Shown here piece by piece: positions 25,064 to 38,687 of a stretch of 64,000 bases of DNA. Positions within the stretch are counted from its first letter, which is position 1; each line of letters starts with the position of its first letter. Position numbers and translations under genes: made by a program. The stretch is taken from positions 88,319 through 152,318 of the forward strand of contig QLIY01000010.1 in the NCBI GenBank assembly GCA_003260075.1, given 5' to 3'. The stretch is from Phallusia mammillata (taxonomy: Eukaryota; Chordata; Ascidiacea; Phlebobranchia; Ascidiidae). The notes under the pieces were generated by a model. That model was not told the DNA's origin. It ran no database searches and worked only from the letters and a program-made list of their open reading frames with translations.

Positions 25064-26147
25064 GTGATCTGCCCCGATACGGTTTAGGCAAGTGAATATC
25101 CAAAATGATTAAACAACTCCTTGAACAATTGCCCTAAATTTCTAAATTTAACGTTCTCAGCAAACAACATAACCTACAATTAAAGTACTGGGTTGACACA
25201 AGCCAGTGAGGTTATTTCACTATTGAAAATGTAACATACCGCAGAAAAAAGCAATAGTAGCTATTTTAAAATGAACCTGTCCAAAGCGTTTTTAGAATCA
25301 GTATACTGAAATCTGCTATAGCAGATTGAACAATTTACCGGTCAGAAGCTTGCATCAAATTCTTTTAGTTATTCTAGTTGTCATAGGCTATGACTCATAG
25401 TAATTCTTACATATTGCTTGATCATTATATTGACTCTGATAAAGCATGTTTTGTAAATTTTTTAAAACAGACAATCACCTAAACTCCATTGGCTCATTTC
25501 CTACGTATAACCGACGCCGTTGAACATTAACCAACAGAAAGAAAAGCAAACATTAAACAGACAGCTTTCTTTCGTACAATCGTCCCAAGTAAACAATCGT
25601 TAATTTAAGGACCATTCTGTTCATTCGTGGGACGCAAAGACCACCTTTCTGCTGCAAGCCACCAGATACAAAATTTAAAATGTGTTTCTTACAATGTACC
25701 AGATTTACACCTGTAGCAAATGTTTCCGTAACTAAACTTGCGCACACACGGCTGCATTTAGTTGCATCCATTTACGAAAACCAATCTACAAAAATAATTA
25801 TTATAATCAAACACACAAAATATCAAAGTAATTTAACAACGTAAATCGCCATCATTTCTCTTCTTGAGTGAACGCTGATTCATCGCCTTCAAAGGTTCAG
25901 TTTTGGTTTGTGTTTAGTCAAACCACCCCTTTTATCAAACCAAAGCAGTTGCCAACCTTATCAATGTTTTTCAGTACGTTTTGTTTTTAAACTGAGTAGC
26001 CAAATTACTCAAAATATATGTTGTTTAAAACATTTCGTTTATTTAGCAACTACAGCAATACTACAAATTAATATAAATTACGCCACGAAAAATACATGCA
26101 ACACAACCAAATGTGTTATCGCTAACCAAATTAGCACCTATGTCAAT
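25064..26147. other. Short intergenic region between GTPases B and C
   Basis: This is about 1.1 kb separating the start of B from the stop of C. It must hold the promoter of B and the 3' end of C. I see no gene and no clear transposon. The part near 25495-25560 resembles the 5' flank of copy A. Confidence 0.55.
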
Positions 26148-29100
26148 TTAAAGGACACTTTTAAGGTGTTCAAATTTTGGGTTGTAATCACCCATTTGTG
26201 TGGTAAGGGACCACTTTTCGGGCTTGGCCATCAAGCGCATTTTTTGCACATTTGTTTTAATGAACAGCGACTTAAACCGAGTACCCAAATGTTCAAGGAA
26301 AACATCCAGTTTGTTTAACTGTCTAACATACAGATACTTGTGAAAATTATTGATAACTTTCCACTCGGAAAACAAGGCCTCCATTGCATGTTCAAGTTGA
26401 CTGCACTTTGTATTAGCAATCTCTTCGGGAAAATGAGACTTTATTTCTTTTTTGTACTTGTTAAGGGCTGATTCAAAATGTCTCGTCATATCAGCTTTGG
26501 AAACCTTTTTTCTGTCAAGCATCTAAAAAATGAAAAAGTTTTTTTTAAATTGATTTTTTTAGAACAAAATAAAAAAATATCGAAAAACCTTCAGTGTATC
26601 TTCATTGTATCTTTTCAGAAAAATTCTTTTCATTTTGTTTGCCTTTTCCTCTTGGTTATCCTGGCAATTAAAACATCATATTACATAGCGTTGTAGTAAG
26701 AAAATTGGTTTTATTGAGAAATGGTTTGTTCTTTGTTGAAAACGCACATAAGTTTAATACCAGTTACAGATATTTCAAATAGCGCAAAGTAACTTTATCA
26801 AGGTAGCACCTGGTTATTGGTATTGCATATAATTACCATGTGCATCTGCTCATAAATTTTCTGAGAAGTTATCCAGTTTTCAATAATTTGTTTGGGACTG
26901 ACTGTCACAATTTCTTGTTCCCCGATGATGTCGGTAACGTCGTTTTGTACTTTGAGAAGAGAATCAATTGGTGTTTCAAACATACTCTCCAGTCTATACA
27001 TCTAAAATGGGCAATAAATGCAAGGTTGACTAGATGTAGTTTTGATCTCCAATTTACGGTGGTACCGTTATCTTCAGTTTTGTTTTATATGCATAGACAT
27101 ATTCGAATAGCTAATTTTTGTAACTTATAAAATATTTGTTTCATTTTTACAATAAACATACTTTGGCACAAAAATATAAAGTCAAAATTTTAACCTCTGT
27201 GGTAGTTGTTGTTGCTTTTGTTTTCGATTTGTCGTCGTTTCCAATTTTTAACATTTTTATTTTGTCAAGAATGTGCTGTATCTGATAGGACAGCTGTACA
27301 TCCTTCAAATAGTATTTTCAATTTATTGTCTGTTTTCACATAAACGTGTTGCAAATCTTGTGTCACTCAACATGTTTACCTTTAATGCAACGCGTTCAAT
27401 TTCCACTCTGATTGTGGCGTTTTCAATCGCGGAACTAACAAAATTTGGATCAAGGGGTTGTGTATTCCAAATTTTCCAATCTCGCCACATGGCCAAATTT
27501 TCAATACTCGGTTGATTTTCCTGAGACATATTTAACCTAATTTTTTTTTAACTAAACAGAAAAAAAACTCAGGCTTACCATTTGCTTCATTATTTCTTTC
27601 TCTAACTTGACCAGTGCATCTTTCTCTTGTTTTGTTTCACACTTCTGCAAAAAAGCGTATGTGATAGGAAATCGGTCATTTTTTATTCCTGGCCAAGATT
27701 TTAGGACATTGCTTTCAGCTTATTACTTTGTCGAAACTAATCAATTTAAAAATAGCCGTTTTATGTTGTTTGACTTTTCGTAATATGGACAGACAGGTCG
27801 TGTACGTGTTGAGTACAATGTGTTAAATAACTTTAATGCCAAAACAAAACATCATTTCAATTGTTTCTGACTTTTGTTTGTACCAGCGTGATGTCACAAT
27901 TTTAACGTACTCTGTACATTTCCAGCATTTCCAGTTTTTTCTCGAAGTATTTTTTAGCCTGGATTTCCAGTTTCTCTCGTAAATCTTCGCGCCAAACATG
28001 TGAAATCATAAACGGTTGATTGTCAAATCCTTCCAGCTCCCCAGCTTTCATTTTACCGAGGTGTCCCGCAGCAATAGTAGTGTCTGCAGTCTACATAAAC
28101 CAGCGGTTCTCAAACTTTTTAAGCATGCGGCACATTAAAAAACTATAATTTTCTTTTGCGACATACATCGCAGGTAAACATAAAAAAACTTGTTCAAAGA
28201 ATGTTAATTTTCAACTTTATTCTGGTGGCTAAGGTTGAGATAGACATAAATTCACAACTGGGATCAGCCCTGAAGCGTCGATGCAGACCAGCGATCACGG
28301 CACACTCATATATAAATCACAGTACGCCAGGCCCATTAAAGGCGTCATACCGAATCAGCCGGTCACCAAGCATTCACCACCACATGGCAAGGCGTAGGCT
28401 AGAAAAATCTAGCCTGCGGTGGGATTCGAACCCACGAGTTATGAATTTATGTCCATCTCAACTGATACTGGTCAATCTGGCGATCCCCTACTACGAAGCT
28501 GACATGTGCAGCATACGAGGCAGGCAACGGTGCTTGTGATTCGACTTTCGGCGGATTCTCCACTGAGCCTGNTCCATTCATAGATTGGCTTGCTTTGTAG
28601 TGGACCTTTGCACCAAAAGTAACCTAAGAAAATAAGTTGAAACACCTTAAGCAAAGTATCTTAAAAATACTCATGAATATCTCAAAAAATAAAAAAATTA
28701 AAACATTTCAAAAAGAGTAGTTAAAAAATGCCAGTATTAAATCGCAAAAAAATCTCAATCCGACTATTTTTTAATACCTGTTGAATTTGATTTTCTTCAG
28801 AAAACACTCGAAGTAACAAACCCAATTTGCTTCGAAGCAAATCATAGAATTGTTCGTGAATTTCTTTGTCAAGAATGTCATCTGATGAAACCAGTTTGAA
28901 CATAAATAATGCCTTTTCCATCACTTGATTGTATTCAACAGCTAAGTCCTCGTCGCTGATAAAGTTTCTCGGCCGAATAAGCTTGATGTACTTTTCCTGT
29001 AATAATGTTAAGACTTAAGTTTTTGCCACACTCGAAAATTAATCCCCATGCTCGCAAAGCATGTCATTGCATGAACAGTAAAAATACCGCTTCCAAAAAG

Positions 29101-32100
29101 TATAATGGTGGTAAATTCATCGAAAAATATAACAAGCAATGTTATCCAGCGACATGCTCCTACAACGCTATATTTGTGAGTTTTTCGCCAAACAACAATC
29201 AACTGAGAAACTAACCTTAAACACCACCAGACAGGCGTCAAAACAATCTTCACATAGCAATCGATAAAGCTCTGTAACGCCCACCTGAACAAAGTCAAAG
29301 AATGAAATGCAAAAATTGTAATCATAAAATAACGATACGAACCTCAGAAGTGTCGTTTATATTTTGCATCAGAAACTTTCTCCTCTGTAGCCCACTTTCC
29401 AGATCTGCACGACATTTCGCCACCATAGGATTCATTCCAGCGTTGTGTTGAGTGTCAAAATAACCCATGATTTCATTGACAATCGATTCATGAAGATTGT
29501 TTAATTCTTTGTGTTCTGAAATATATCGGCTTTCCAGCACCTAAGTTGTATAACACAGGTAGAAAAATTTCTTTTTTTGTTTCGATTTTGCTTGTTGTGT
29601 CAACGATATCACCTTGATTTTGTCGTAAAACATTTCTTCGCATCGCCCAACAAGATTTGCAAGAAATGTAGAGGAAAAGGCCTAAAAATACTCATGAATA
29701 AGAATGCTGAATTTCTTTTTATATTTTAACAGACCATCTGCACAACTAGCAAGTAGAAACTACACCTAATCTCAAATAAAAAAATTCTTAATAGTAATAC
29801 AGGCTGCATTTATACCGGTTCGGTTCCGGTTGAGGTTCAATACCAAACAGGGTTTAGCCTAACTCCGGTTCGATTTATGGATCGACTTCGGTTCAGGTTT
29901 AACAAAATAAATCGTTCAAACCGATTTGAGGGGTAGGGTCAGTTACGGTTCGACTCCATGGTTAAAATAACTTTAGTAATACCACAAAAGATGAAACGCA
30001 CTTTGTAGGAATTTACCAAGCAACATTATTTTTTATCTTTTTTCGTTTGTGCGTAATACTTTTCAAAATCAAAGCCAAACACAAATATCTCATTAAAACG
30101 ACTAACCTCAATTAAAGCATCAGCACCAAATTTGTTTTCTTCCACTTTGTTTGAAAACTTTATCGCCAAGTTAATGACGTCTTCCCCCTGAACAGGCGAT
30201 CCGTATATTTCTTTAACTTCGATGTTTCGAAACAAGTCATTAAATATCTTGTCCAACGTCTCCAAGAATTCGGGATCAATATCTAAACAACCAAGTACCA
30301 TTAAAAAATCGGAAAGCACAATCGTCGGGTTCGGCTAAATACGAAAAAAAAACATTTTTAAAATAGTTAATATTTCGCGGCACACTTGGAAATCTCTCAT
30401 TGCACACAGTTTGAGAAATTATGTCATAAACCAATGGTAATTTTTGGTCCTTGAGGTAACTTTGGGGGGACCGAGAAAGAGTTGAAGCTTACTTCTATAT
30501 AATTATTTGGCGAAAGTTTGTGCCACCGAATAAGTTCAAATTCAATTAGAGTAGAATTGAGAATCGGCTGTTTACATTGCTAAACAATAGGCTTTATTGC
30601 ATGACAGCTAACAAAAATGCACTTGTTCGCGCACAATCGTAATGTTGTTTTTTTGTCTTGTCTGTAAAGTCACAAGCTGTCTTCAGATCATTGTTATACG
30701 CAATTTTGCATAACTAGCTAAAATCCTGCAATCAACTTTCGTTGTTCTGAAATATACATTCAGGTTTATGGTGGCCGACAACTGCCACTCAAAAAACAAA
30801 AATAATCAACAACAAAATCAAAACTTTCCAAAAAAATGAAAATAATGACAAAATTTTATTAAACAAAAAATATTTCAAAAAATGAAATTAAAAAAAGTAA
30901 ATACAAGAAAAAAAAGTTTAAAAAAAAATAAAAAGCCAAAAAAAATTAAAAAAGGAAATGCCAAAAAAAAAATTTTTGTTCAACCCGTGGCCGAGAACTG
31001 GCATTGCCTTTGAAATGCATTGTGGCAGCCATCGGCTGCCACCATACAGGTTTAAGGACCGCCTCGAAAATATGGCAAAGGGGCTGTTTTGAAAAAATAA
31101 TGAAACAGTTTGAAAACCACTGTTTTAACCGTGACTTAAAAAAAACGTTTTACGATTTTGAACATAGAGCGATTGCAATAATCGGCAGTTAAGTAGGGCG
31201 ATAACAAACGTTAGAAGCGGATATTTTGTTTGCACTAAAATGCCTAAATTTGTTCCTTTTTACCGGCAAAAAACTTCAACGTTGTTTAAAATTTGGTGAT
31301 TGTACGACGAAGAAATAAATAATAAACTCAAAAACGTTGATTGAACGTAGTAACTCACAAGTGGAATGTGTTTAGCTTGATCCAAAATTCCATTCATAGA
31401 TTGGCTTGCTTTGTAGTGGACCTTTGCACCAAAAGTAACCTAAGAAAATAAGTTGAAACACCTTAAGCAAAGTATCTTAAAAATACTCATGAATATCTCA
31501 AAAAATAAAAAAATTAAAACATTTCAAAAAGAGTAGTTAAAAAATGCCAGTATTAAATCGCAAAAAAATCTCAATCCGACTATTTTTTAATACCTGTTGA
31601 ATTTGATTTTCTTCAGAAAACACTCGAAGTAACAAACCCAATTTGCTTCGAAGCAAATCATAGAATTGTTCGTGAATTTCTTTGTCAAGAATGTCATCTG
31701 ATGAAACCAGTTTGAACATAAATAATGCCTTTTCCATCACTTGATTGTATTCAACAGCTAAGTCCTCGTCGCTGATAAAGTTTCTCGGCCGAATAAGCTT
31801 GATGTACTTTTCCTGTAATAATGTTAAGACTTAAGTTTTTGCCACACTCGAAAATTAATCCCCATGCTCGCAAAGCATGTCATTGCATGAACAGTAAAAA
31901 TACCGCTTCCAAAAAGTATAATGGTGGTAAATTCATCGAAAAATATAACAAGCAATGTTATCCAGCGACATGCTCCTACAACGCTATATTTGTGAGTTTT
32001 TCGCCAAACAACAATCAACTGAGAAACTAACCTTAAACACCACCAGACAGGCGTCAAAACAATCTTCACATAGCAATCGATAAAGCTCTGTAACGCCCAC

Positions 32101-35100
32101 CTGAACAAAGTCAAAGAATGAAATGCAAAAATTGTAATCATAAAATAACGATACGAACCTCAGAAGTGTCGTTTATATTTTGCATCAGAAACTTTCTCCT
32201 CTGTAGCCCACTTTCCAGATCTGCACGACATTTCGCCACCATAGGATTCATTCCAGCGTTGTGTTGTGTGTCAAAATAACCCATGATTTCATTGACAATC
32301 GATTCATGAAGATTGTTTAATTCTTTGTGTTCTGAAATATATCGGCTTTCCAGCACCTAAGTTGTATAACACAGGTAGAAAAATTTCTTTTTTTGTTTCG
32401 ATTTTGCTTGTTGTGTCAACGATATCACCTTGATTTTGTCGTAAAATATTTCTTCGCATCGCCCAACAAGATTTGCAAGAAATGTAGAGGAAAAGGCCTA
32501 AAAATACTCATGAATAAGAATGCTGAATTTCTTTTTATATTTTAACAGACCATCTGCAGAACTAGCAAGTAGAAACTACACCTAATCTCAAATAAAAATA
32601 TTCTTAATAGTAATACAGGCTGCATTTATACCGGTTCGGTTCCGGTTGAGGTTCAATACCAAACAGGGTTTAGCCTAACTCCGGTTCGATTTATGGATCG
32701 ACTTCGGTTCAGGTTTAACAAAATAAATTGTTCAAACCGATTTGAGGGGTAGGGTCAGTTACGGTTCGACTCCATGGTTAAAATAACTTTAGTAATACCA
32801 CAAAAGATGAAACGCACTTTGTAGGAATTTACCAAGCAACATTATTTTTTATCTTTTTTCGTTTGTGCGTAATACTTTTCAAAATCAAAGCCAAACACAA
32901 ATATCTCATTAAAACGACTAACCTCAATTAAAGCATCAGCACCAAATTTATTTTCTTCCACTTTGTTTGAAAACTTTATCGCCAAGTTAATGACGTCTTC
33001 CCCCTGAACAGGCGATCCGTATATTTCTTTAACTTCGATGTTTCGAAACAAGTCATTAAATATCTTGTCCAACGTCTCCAAGAATTCGGGATCAATATCC
33101 AAACAACCAAGTACCATTAAAAAATCGGAAAGCACAATCGTCGGGTTCGGCTAAATACGAAAAAAAAAAACATTTTCTACAAGGTATGATTCGTGCGATC
33201 CGTTAACCTTTGATAGAAGCATAGGGATCTTGTTTTCTTCTTCGTGCAATTTTGTTTCCTGGATATGGAAGCAAAGCACACTTCACGTNCAGTATTAAAT
33301 CGCAAAAAAATCTCAATCCGACTATTTTTTAATACCTGTTGAATTTGATTTTCTTCAGAAAACACTCGAAGTAACAAACCCAATTTGCTTCGAAGCAAAT
33401 CATAGAATTGTTCGTGAATTTCTTTGTCAAGAATGTCATCTGATGAAACCAGTTTGAACATAAATAATGCCTTTTCCATCACTTGATTGTATTCAACAGC
33501 TAAGTCCTCGTCGCTGATAAAGTTTCTCGGCCGAATAAGCTTGATGTACTTTTCCTGTAATAATGTTAAGACTTAAGTTTTTGCCACACTCGAAAATTAA
33601 TCCCCATGCTCGCAAAGCATGTCATTGCATGAACAGTAAAAATACCGCTTCCAAAAAGTATAATGGTGGTAAATTCATCGAAAAATATAACAAGCAATGT
33701 TATCCAGCGACATGCTCCTACAACGCTATATTTGTGAGTTTTTCGCCAAACAACAATCAACTGAGAAACTAACCTTAAACACCACCAGACAGGCGTCAAA
33801 ACAATCTTCACATAGCAATCGATAAAGCTCTGTAACGCCCACCTGAACAAAGTCAAAGAATGAAATGCAAAAATTGTAATCATAAAATAACGATACGAAC
33901 CTCAGAAGTGTCGTTTATATTTTGCATCAGAAACTTTCTCCTCTGTAGCCCACTTTCCAGATCTGCACGACATTTCGCCACCATAGGATTCATTCCAGCG
34001 TTGTGTTGAGTGTCAAAATAACCCATGATTTCATTGACAATCGATTCATGAAGATTGTTTAATTCTTTGTGTTCTGAAATATATCGGCTTTCCAGCACCT
34101 AAGTTGTATAACACAGGTAGAAAAATTTCTTTTTTTGTTTCGATTTTGCTTGTTGTGTCAACGATATCACCTTGATTTTGTCGTAAAACATTTCTTCGCA
34201 TCGCCCAACAAGATTTGCAAGAAATGTAGAGGAAAAGGCCTAAAAATACTCATGAATAAGAATGCTGAATTTCTTTTTATATTTTAACAGACCATCTGCA
34301 CAACTAGCAAGTAGAAACTACACCTAATCTCAAATAAAAAAATTCTTAATAGTAATACAGGCTGCATTTATACCGGTTCGGTTCCGGTTGAGGTTCAATA
34401 CCAAACAGGGTTTAGCCTAACTCCGGTTCGATTTATGGATCGACTTCGGTTCAGGTTTAACAAAATAAATCGTTCAAACCGATTTGAGGGGTAGGGTCAG
34501 TTACGGTTCGACTCCATGGTTAAAATAACTTTAGTAATACCACAAAAGATGAAACGCACTTTGTAGGAATTTACCAAGCAACATTATTTTTTATCTTTTT
34601 TCGTTTGTGCGTAATACTTTTCAAAATCAAAGCCAAACACAAATATCTCATTAAAACGACTAACCTCAATTAAAGCATCAGCACCAAATTTATTTTCTTC
34701 CACTTTGTTTGAAAACTTTATCGCCAAGTTAATGACGTCTTCCCCCTGAACAGGCGATCCGTATATTTCTTTAACTTCGATGTTTCGAAACAAGTCATTA
34801 AATATCTTGTCCAACGTCTCCAAGAATTCGGGATCAATATCTAAACAACCAAGTACCATTAAAAAATTGGAAAGCACAATCGTCGGGTTCGGCTAAATAC
34901 GAAAAAAAAACATTTTCTACAAGGTATGATTCGTCGGATTCGTTAACCTTTGATAGAAGCAGCAGGATCTTGTTTTCTTCTTCGTGCAATTTTGTTTCCT
35001 GGATATGGAAGCAAAGCACACTTCACGTCTTTGAAAGATTTTTTAATGTTCTTGCATAATGCCTTGTACTCGTCTGATTGTTGTTCGGTTGTGCTTAAAG

Positions 35101-35698
35101 CTGAGTCCAAATACTTTTCACCTCCCTCAAATCCCAGCTCAAAATCCATGTCCTGCCAATCTCTCATCAAAAAGAGAAGGGTCTAAAATACATTGACGAG
35201 GTTTACTGATTACTAGCGTTTAATAATCAGATGCAATTAATGCTTTTGATCAAAATCGGTAATTTCGAACATTGACCTTAACTGCAATACATTACTAATA
35301 AAACACAATTCGCTTTCGCAGTCCGTGACGTCACAATACCGAAAAAGTTAGTAGAATGTTTCTCGGCCGATTTCAGCCAAAGGACCAAAAAGTTTTCACC
35401 CTTTTTTTCAAAGGCACGAAACTGAGTCCCACTAAAACACGCTGTAAAACGAAAATGTAAAGAATAAGCAAAAATTGAAAAATTGAGCAGTGTCTTTTAA
35501 CCGGGTACACTCAATGTGTACCATAACTTTTTAAGGGTGTAATTAACCTTGATGGGGTGTACCAGATACAATATACCTGTGTCCAGGTATGACAGGTTTA
35601 TGTTTTAGAGCAGATTGATTGTAGTGTAATACATGGTACAACATATATCTCAAGTGTAGGTAGCTTGTAAGTTATCATATTATATTTGTAACCGTAAT

Positions 35699-35731
<33 letters not shown>

Positions 35732-37853
35732 TTCTTTACACATTTGGTTTAGGTACAGCTCTTCTTGTCATTAAAGTTGTGTGTTGATTTTGCGACAAAT
35801 GAAAGTCGAATGCGGCATATATAAACTCGTCAAAAATCTCGCTTTGGGAAGATGGAGCCCTTAAAAACTTGTGTTCCCCTCACAGTGGTGATTGTGCCTG
35901 CTGAGTTGGTGGGTGACTCGAAGGAATAGCTACCGAGCTAGTTTAAAAAATTCGGCTATTAAAAGTTTCTATGCTTTCCCTTTTCATGATTTGATGGTTA
36001 AAGCACAAAAACTGAGTGTTGGGTGTATAAGTTGCATGTATTTCATTGATTCCCAACAATGTTATACTCGCGTAGTCGCGTACCATTAGATAGTTTCTTA
36101 TAGCACACCTACCGTTTGATTTCCAAAATCATGAATTACTAAATCCCCCCCCCCTTTCCCTTTTCATGATTTGATGGTTAAAGCACAAAAACTGAGTGTT
36201 GGATGTATAAGTTGCATGTATTTCATTGATTCCCAACACTGTTATACTCGCGTCGTCGCGTACCATTAGATAGTTTCTTACAGCACACCTACCGTTTGAT
36301 TTCCAAAATCATGAATTACTAAAAGATCAAAATTTAACTAAGAATTCACATTTTACAAATTAGTGGTCTAACCTGATAAGATTGCACCATATCTTTGCCG
36401 TAAACTTGTTTTCCATATTCTGAAAACACCTGAAAATATTTTGGTAACAGTGGTTTGGTTAATAATTTAAGCACAATATATTATAACAAACTTTTCACTG
36501 TAAATATTTTGAGTTGGGTTTTAGGCTGAAATACTTTTGGTTTAGGCTAGGTTCGAGTCAAAAATTTAAGCCCGCTTACCGCTCCGTGCTAAACAGCTTT
36601 TCCCAAGAATAGCGCACTTTTCATATTGCCACAGTAGTTACCCGCAAGTGTTCCAAATTGGCTGAACTGATGATATCTTTTAAGTTGTAGATTTGGTAGG
36701 AGCTCAGAAAAGTGCTGAGACAAAACATGATGGAGTCAGAAAACTTCGAACTCTGATTATCGAATACTCCCTGAGTGTCCATCAAAAACACAGCAATCTG
36801 CTGAACACAGTAACAAGTAATTAAACAGGTTTTATTGTTGACCATTCGGTATAATAACAACTATAAAACAAGGTTTGCAGGTCAGGGGACCAGACGGAAA
36901 TGTAGAATTTATGGCGAGAAGAATTTTCTCATGGCGAGAAAATGGAAAGCTGTTTTGGTTTGAACTGTAAAGTATGCAAGCCTGCACACGGGTACAAACC
37001 TTCCTATACTTCTCGGTTTTAAACCAGAAAGGTTCACTCCAAACCAATATCCCTTCAGTGTGCTTTTCATTTCCACCTCGCCATTCGAAGCTTTGGTCTA
37101 ACTTCGCATCAACATTGTTTCGCCAGTTTTTTTCCTGAAAGAGAATTTGTTTATGGACCTACAACAATGTATTAACTACTGTTTCAGATTAAAAAAATCA
37201 GATATAAGTGCGAATTAACGGGTCTAGTCTCAATTGGTTTCCTTTCAGGCCTTACAGGAGTTTCAGTATAACCATGTCTTTGTCGACAAACGAAAGCGAG
37301 ATTTTTTGATCCTACGATGGGAATTCCCGTTTTGTGCATGGACTTTTTCTAGTGCGCGGTGTGAAAGTTCACGTAAATTGATAAAGCCAAATGCGGTCCA
37401 TTAAATAATTTTGACACGCCCGGTTTTCAATCGATGTTTACGAAGAATCGCCGCCCAAAGCACGAAGTATTGAATTCAGTCCAGCGTGACAAAATAAAGC
37501 GTATTGAGCACCTGGTTGTAACCGTGAAACTCCATGTATCGCATGAGCAGGTTTAGAAAAAATGATTTTCCTTTCCTGAGCATTCCAGCGATGGAATAAA
37601 TTGCAACAGGACAGTTAAAAACATCCTTTCGACCAAAAATCGACAAAACAGCTTCTTTGTCAATAACTTGTAGTTCCTCATTTTCCACCTTTTGCTGTCG
37701 AGTTATTCGGACCACTACAACAAAGTTTCAGCACAATTAATAAATACAGCAAATTGAGATGAAGTTTTTGTACTTGACATTGCAATTTGTAAGTAACTCA
37801 CCACAATCCGAAAAAGTTGGCGCCCTTCCCAAAACCGTAGCACTTCCTGCCAT
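26148..37853 (-). CDS. Atlastin/GBP-type large GTPase, copy C (918 aa model) with internally triplicated exons
   Basis: Exons: 37802-37853 (ATG, MAGSATVLGRAPTFSDC), 37512-37714, 37000-37134, 36642-36797, 36373-36429, 34948-35182, then exons 7-11 at 34665-34840, 34171-34239, 33901-34098, 33774-33842, 33336-33554; exon 12 at 31359-31439; then 27911-28090, 27579-27644, 27380-27520, 27195-27302, 26837-27001 (or 26810-27001), 26589-26660, 26148-26522. Taking each exon once gives 2757 bases, a multiple of three. The G domain shows GMLRKGKS, WRGGNEKHTEG, LMDTQGVFDNQ and RDWQDMDF. The C-terminal half is long, charged and probably helical. Exons 7-11 occur three times and exon 12 about twice between 28572 and 34915, with single N bases at 28571 and 33289, so the true exon count is uncertain. 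The family assignment is secure; the cellular role is not known. Confidence 0.82.
28099..28570. mobile_element. SINE-like repeat with tRNA-type B box, plus a hAT-like end
   Basis: On the minus strand it contains GTGGGTTCGAATCCCACC, a textbook tRNA T-arm/B box, at about 28420-28440. The surrounding ~300 bp recur at 13855-13958 and 47690-48060. No complete cloverleaf is visible, so I call a tRNA-derived SINE rather than a tRNA gene. The left edge (28099) begins CAGCGGTTCTCAAACTTT, resembling a hAT terminus; a possible partner end CAGTTTGAAAACCACTG lies near 31106. The piece is cut at 28571 by an N. Confidence 0.65.
28572..34915. repeat. Three near-identical copies of the exon 7-12 block of GTPase C
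   Basis: Copy 1 is 28572-30340, copy 2 about 31388-33165 and copy 3 about 33290-34915. Copies 1 and 2 are offset by 2816 bp, copies 2 and 3 by 1742 bp. Introns match as well as exons, with only scattered single-base differences. Copy 1 exons: 30107-30282, 29613-29681, 29343-29540, 29216-29284, 28778-28996, partial exon 12 28572-28623. Copy 2: 32923-33098, 32429-32497, 32159-32356, 32032-32100, 31594-31812, 31359-31439. A truncated exon 6 (33208-33288) ends at the N at 33289. The single Ns at the joins point to assembly redundancy; a real tandem duplication is possible. Confidence 0.9.
35703..36318. repeat. 29-C run and C-joined duplication in intron 5 of GTPase C
   Basis: A pure C run occupies 35703-35731. 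Further on, ~35970-36140 is repeated at ~36155-36320 behind a C run at 36145-36154, with about five differences. No exon is affected. Confidence 0.75.
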
Positions 37854-38687
37854 TTAGTCTGATCCGACAGTTTCGGCACGTATGTCAAGTCAACTTACCT
37901 TCAACAAAAATTAATAGCCTAATCTGAAAGTAAATGTATACTTGAAAATATGAGTACACACTACCTGTAAAAACGCTAAGTTCCATTAAAAATCGGCAAA
38001 CCTAAATAAACTGATTGATCTGTGTCATTAATCAGTAAAACCGAACAATTTTGGGTAAATGAGACAAAAGAGACTGCAAACTGGACTAGACTACATATCT
38101 TGCGCTTAAAAAAGGGACCTTCCATTAACCCACTAATCAGTAGCAAACACATTGAAGCGTGCAGCAAAAAGGTTCCGTTCAAAACCGTGGCTTCAAGGCG
38201 AAATTGCCTTGCGCTGAAGTCTTCGCTACGCTTGCGTGTTTGCCACAAAGGCATTTTTTGTTAGTTGCATTTTATGTAGTAGGCGCTGAAGTTTAGTCCA
38301 TATACTTTCGAGCTCAATTCGTTGTGACATCAGTAATGAGTAGAAATTTAAGGATTTGCAGTAATTTACAGACGTCCTCTTCTGTATTTCACAACAATAA
38401 ATTATTCTTTATCTAAACTTCGTTTGTTTTGCAATTTATTCAGATGACCAAAAGTCTTCAGGAGTTAAACTTCAGCATAGAAAAGGCCGAAAGTGACACA
38501 AAAAGGAAACAAAGGCGCAGGTTTATGACATCATCGTTTGGGTTATGTTGTATGAAAGCGAGTTTAGTGAATTTACGGTTGGTGATAGTGTTAATTGATT
38601 CTAAAAAGGTCCCCATTCTATCACTATCTCCGTAACTACTTCCATCTCATACAATTTATATAGGCAAGTATATAATACCGTTTATTG
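37854..38687. other. 5' flank of GTPase C; partly duplicated at the 5' flank of GTPase D
   Basis: Bases ~38100-38580 align with ~50980-51833 (shared 'aaaggcat..aagcgtgcagc', 'ttgcgctgaagtcttcgc', 'ggcgctgaa/aattttag.cca'). The copy here lacks ~270 bp that in the other copy includes a whole exon of the plus-strand gene. So the unit duplicated to give C and D extended beyond the GTPase gene itself. Confidence 0.65.
38441..38574 (+). pseudogene. Decayed copy of an exon of the plus-strand gene at 51.5 kb
   Basis: After an intact-looking acceptor (ttttgcaatttattcag) the sequence starts ATGACCAAAAGTCTTCAGGA, matching the exon at 51702-51833. It begins MTKSLQELNFSIEKA, but a length difference near 38488 shifts the frame. 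The bases that encode VYDIIASVMLYESEFSEL in the other copy are read out of frame here. The upstream exon is absent and I found no downstream one, so this is a fragment carried along with the GTPase duplication. Confidence 0.75.

Noticed and set aside
28415..28445. Possible tRNA gene (GTTCGAATCC T-arm on minus strand)
   Set aside because: No A box, anticodon arm or acceptor stem could be paired around it, and the surrounding sequence recurs elsewhere; a tRNA-derived repeat explains it better.
30840..30975. A-rich stretch as a poly(A) retrocopy tail
   Set aside because: It is a low-complexity region with mixed aaaa/aata/aaag words inside an intron of GTPase C, with no gene copy next to it.
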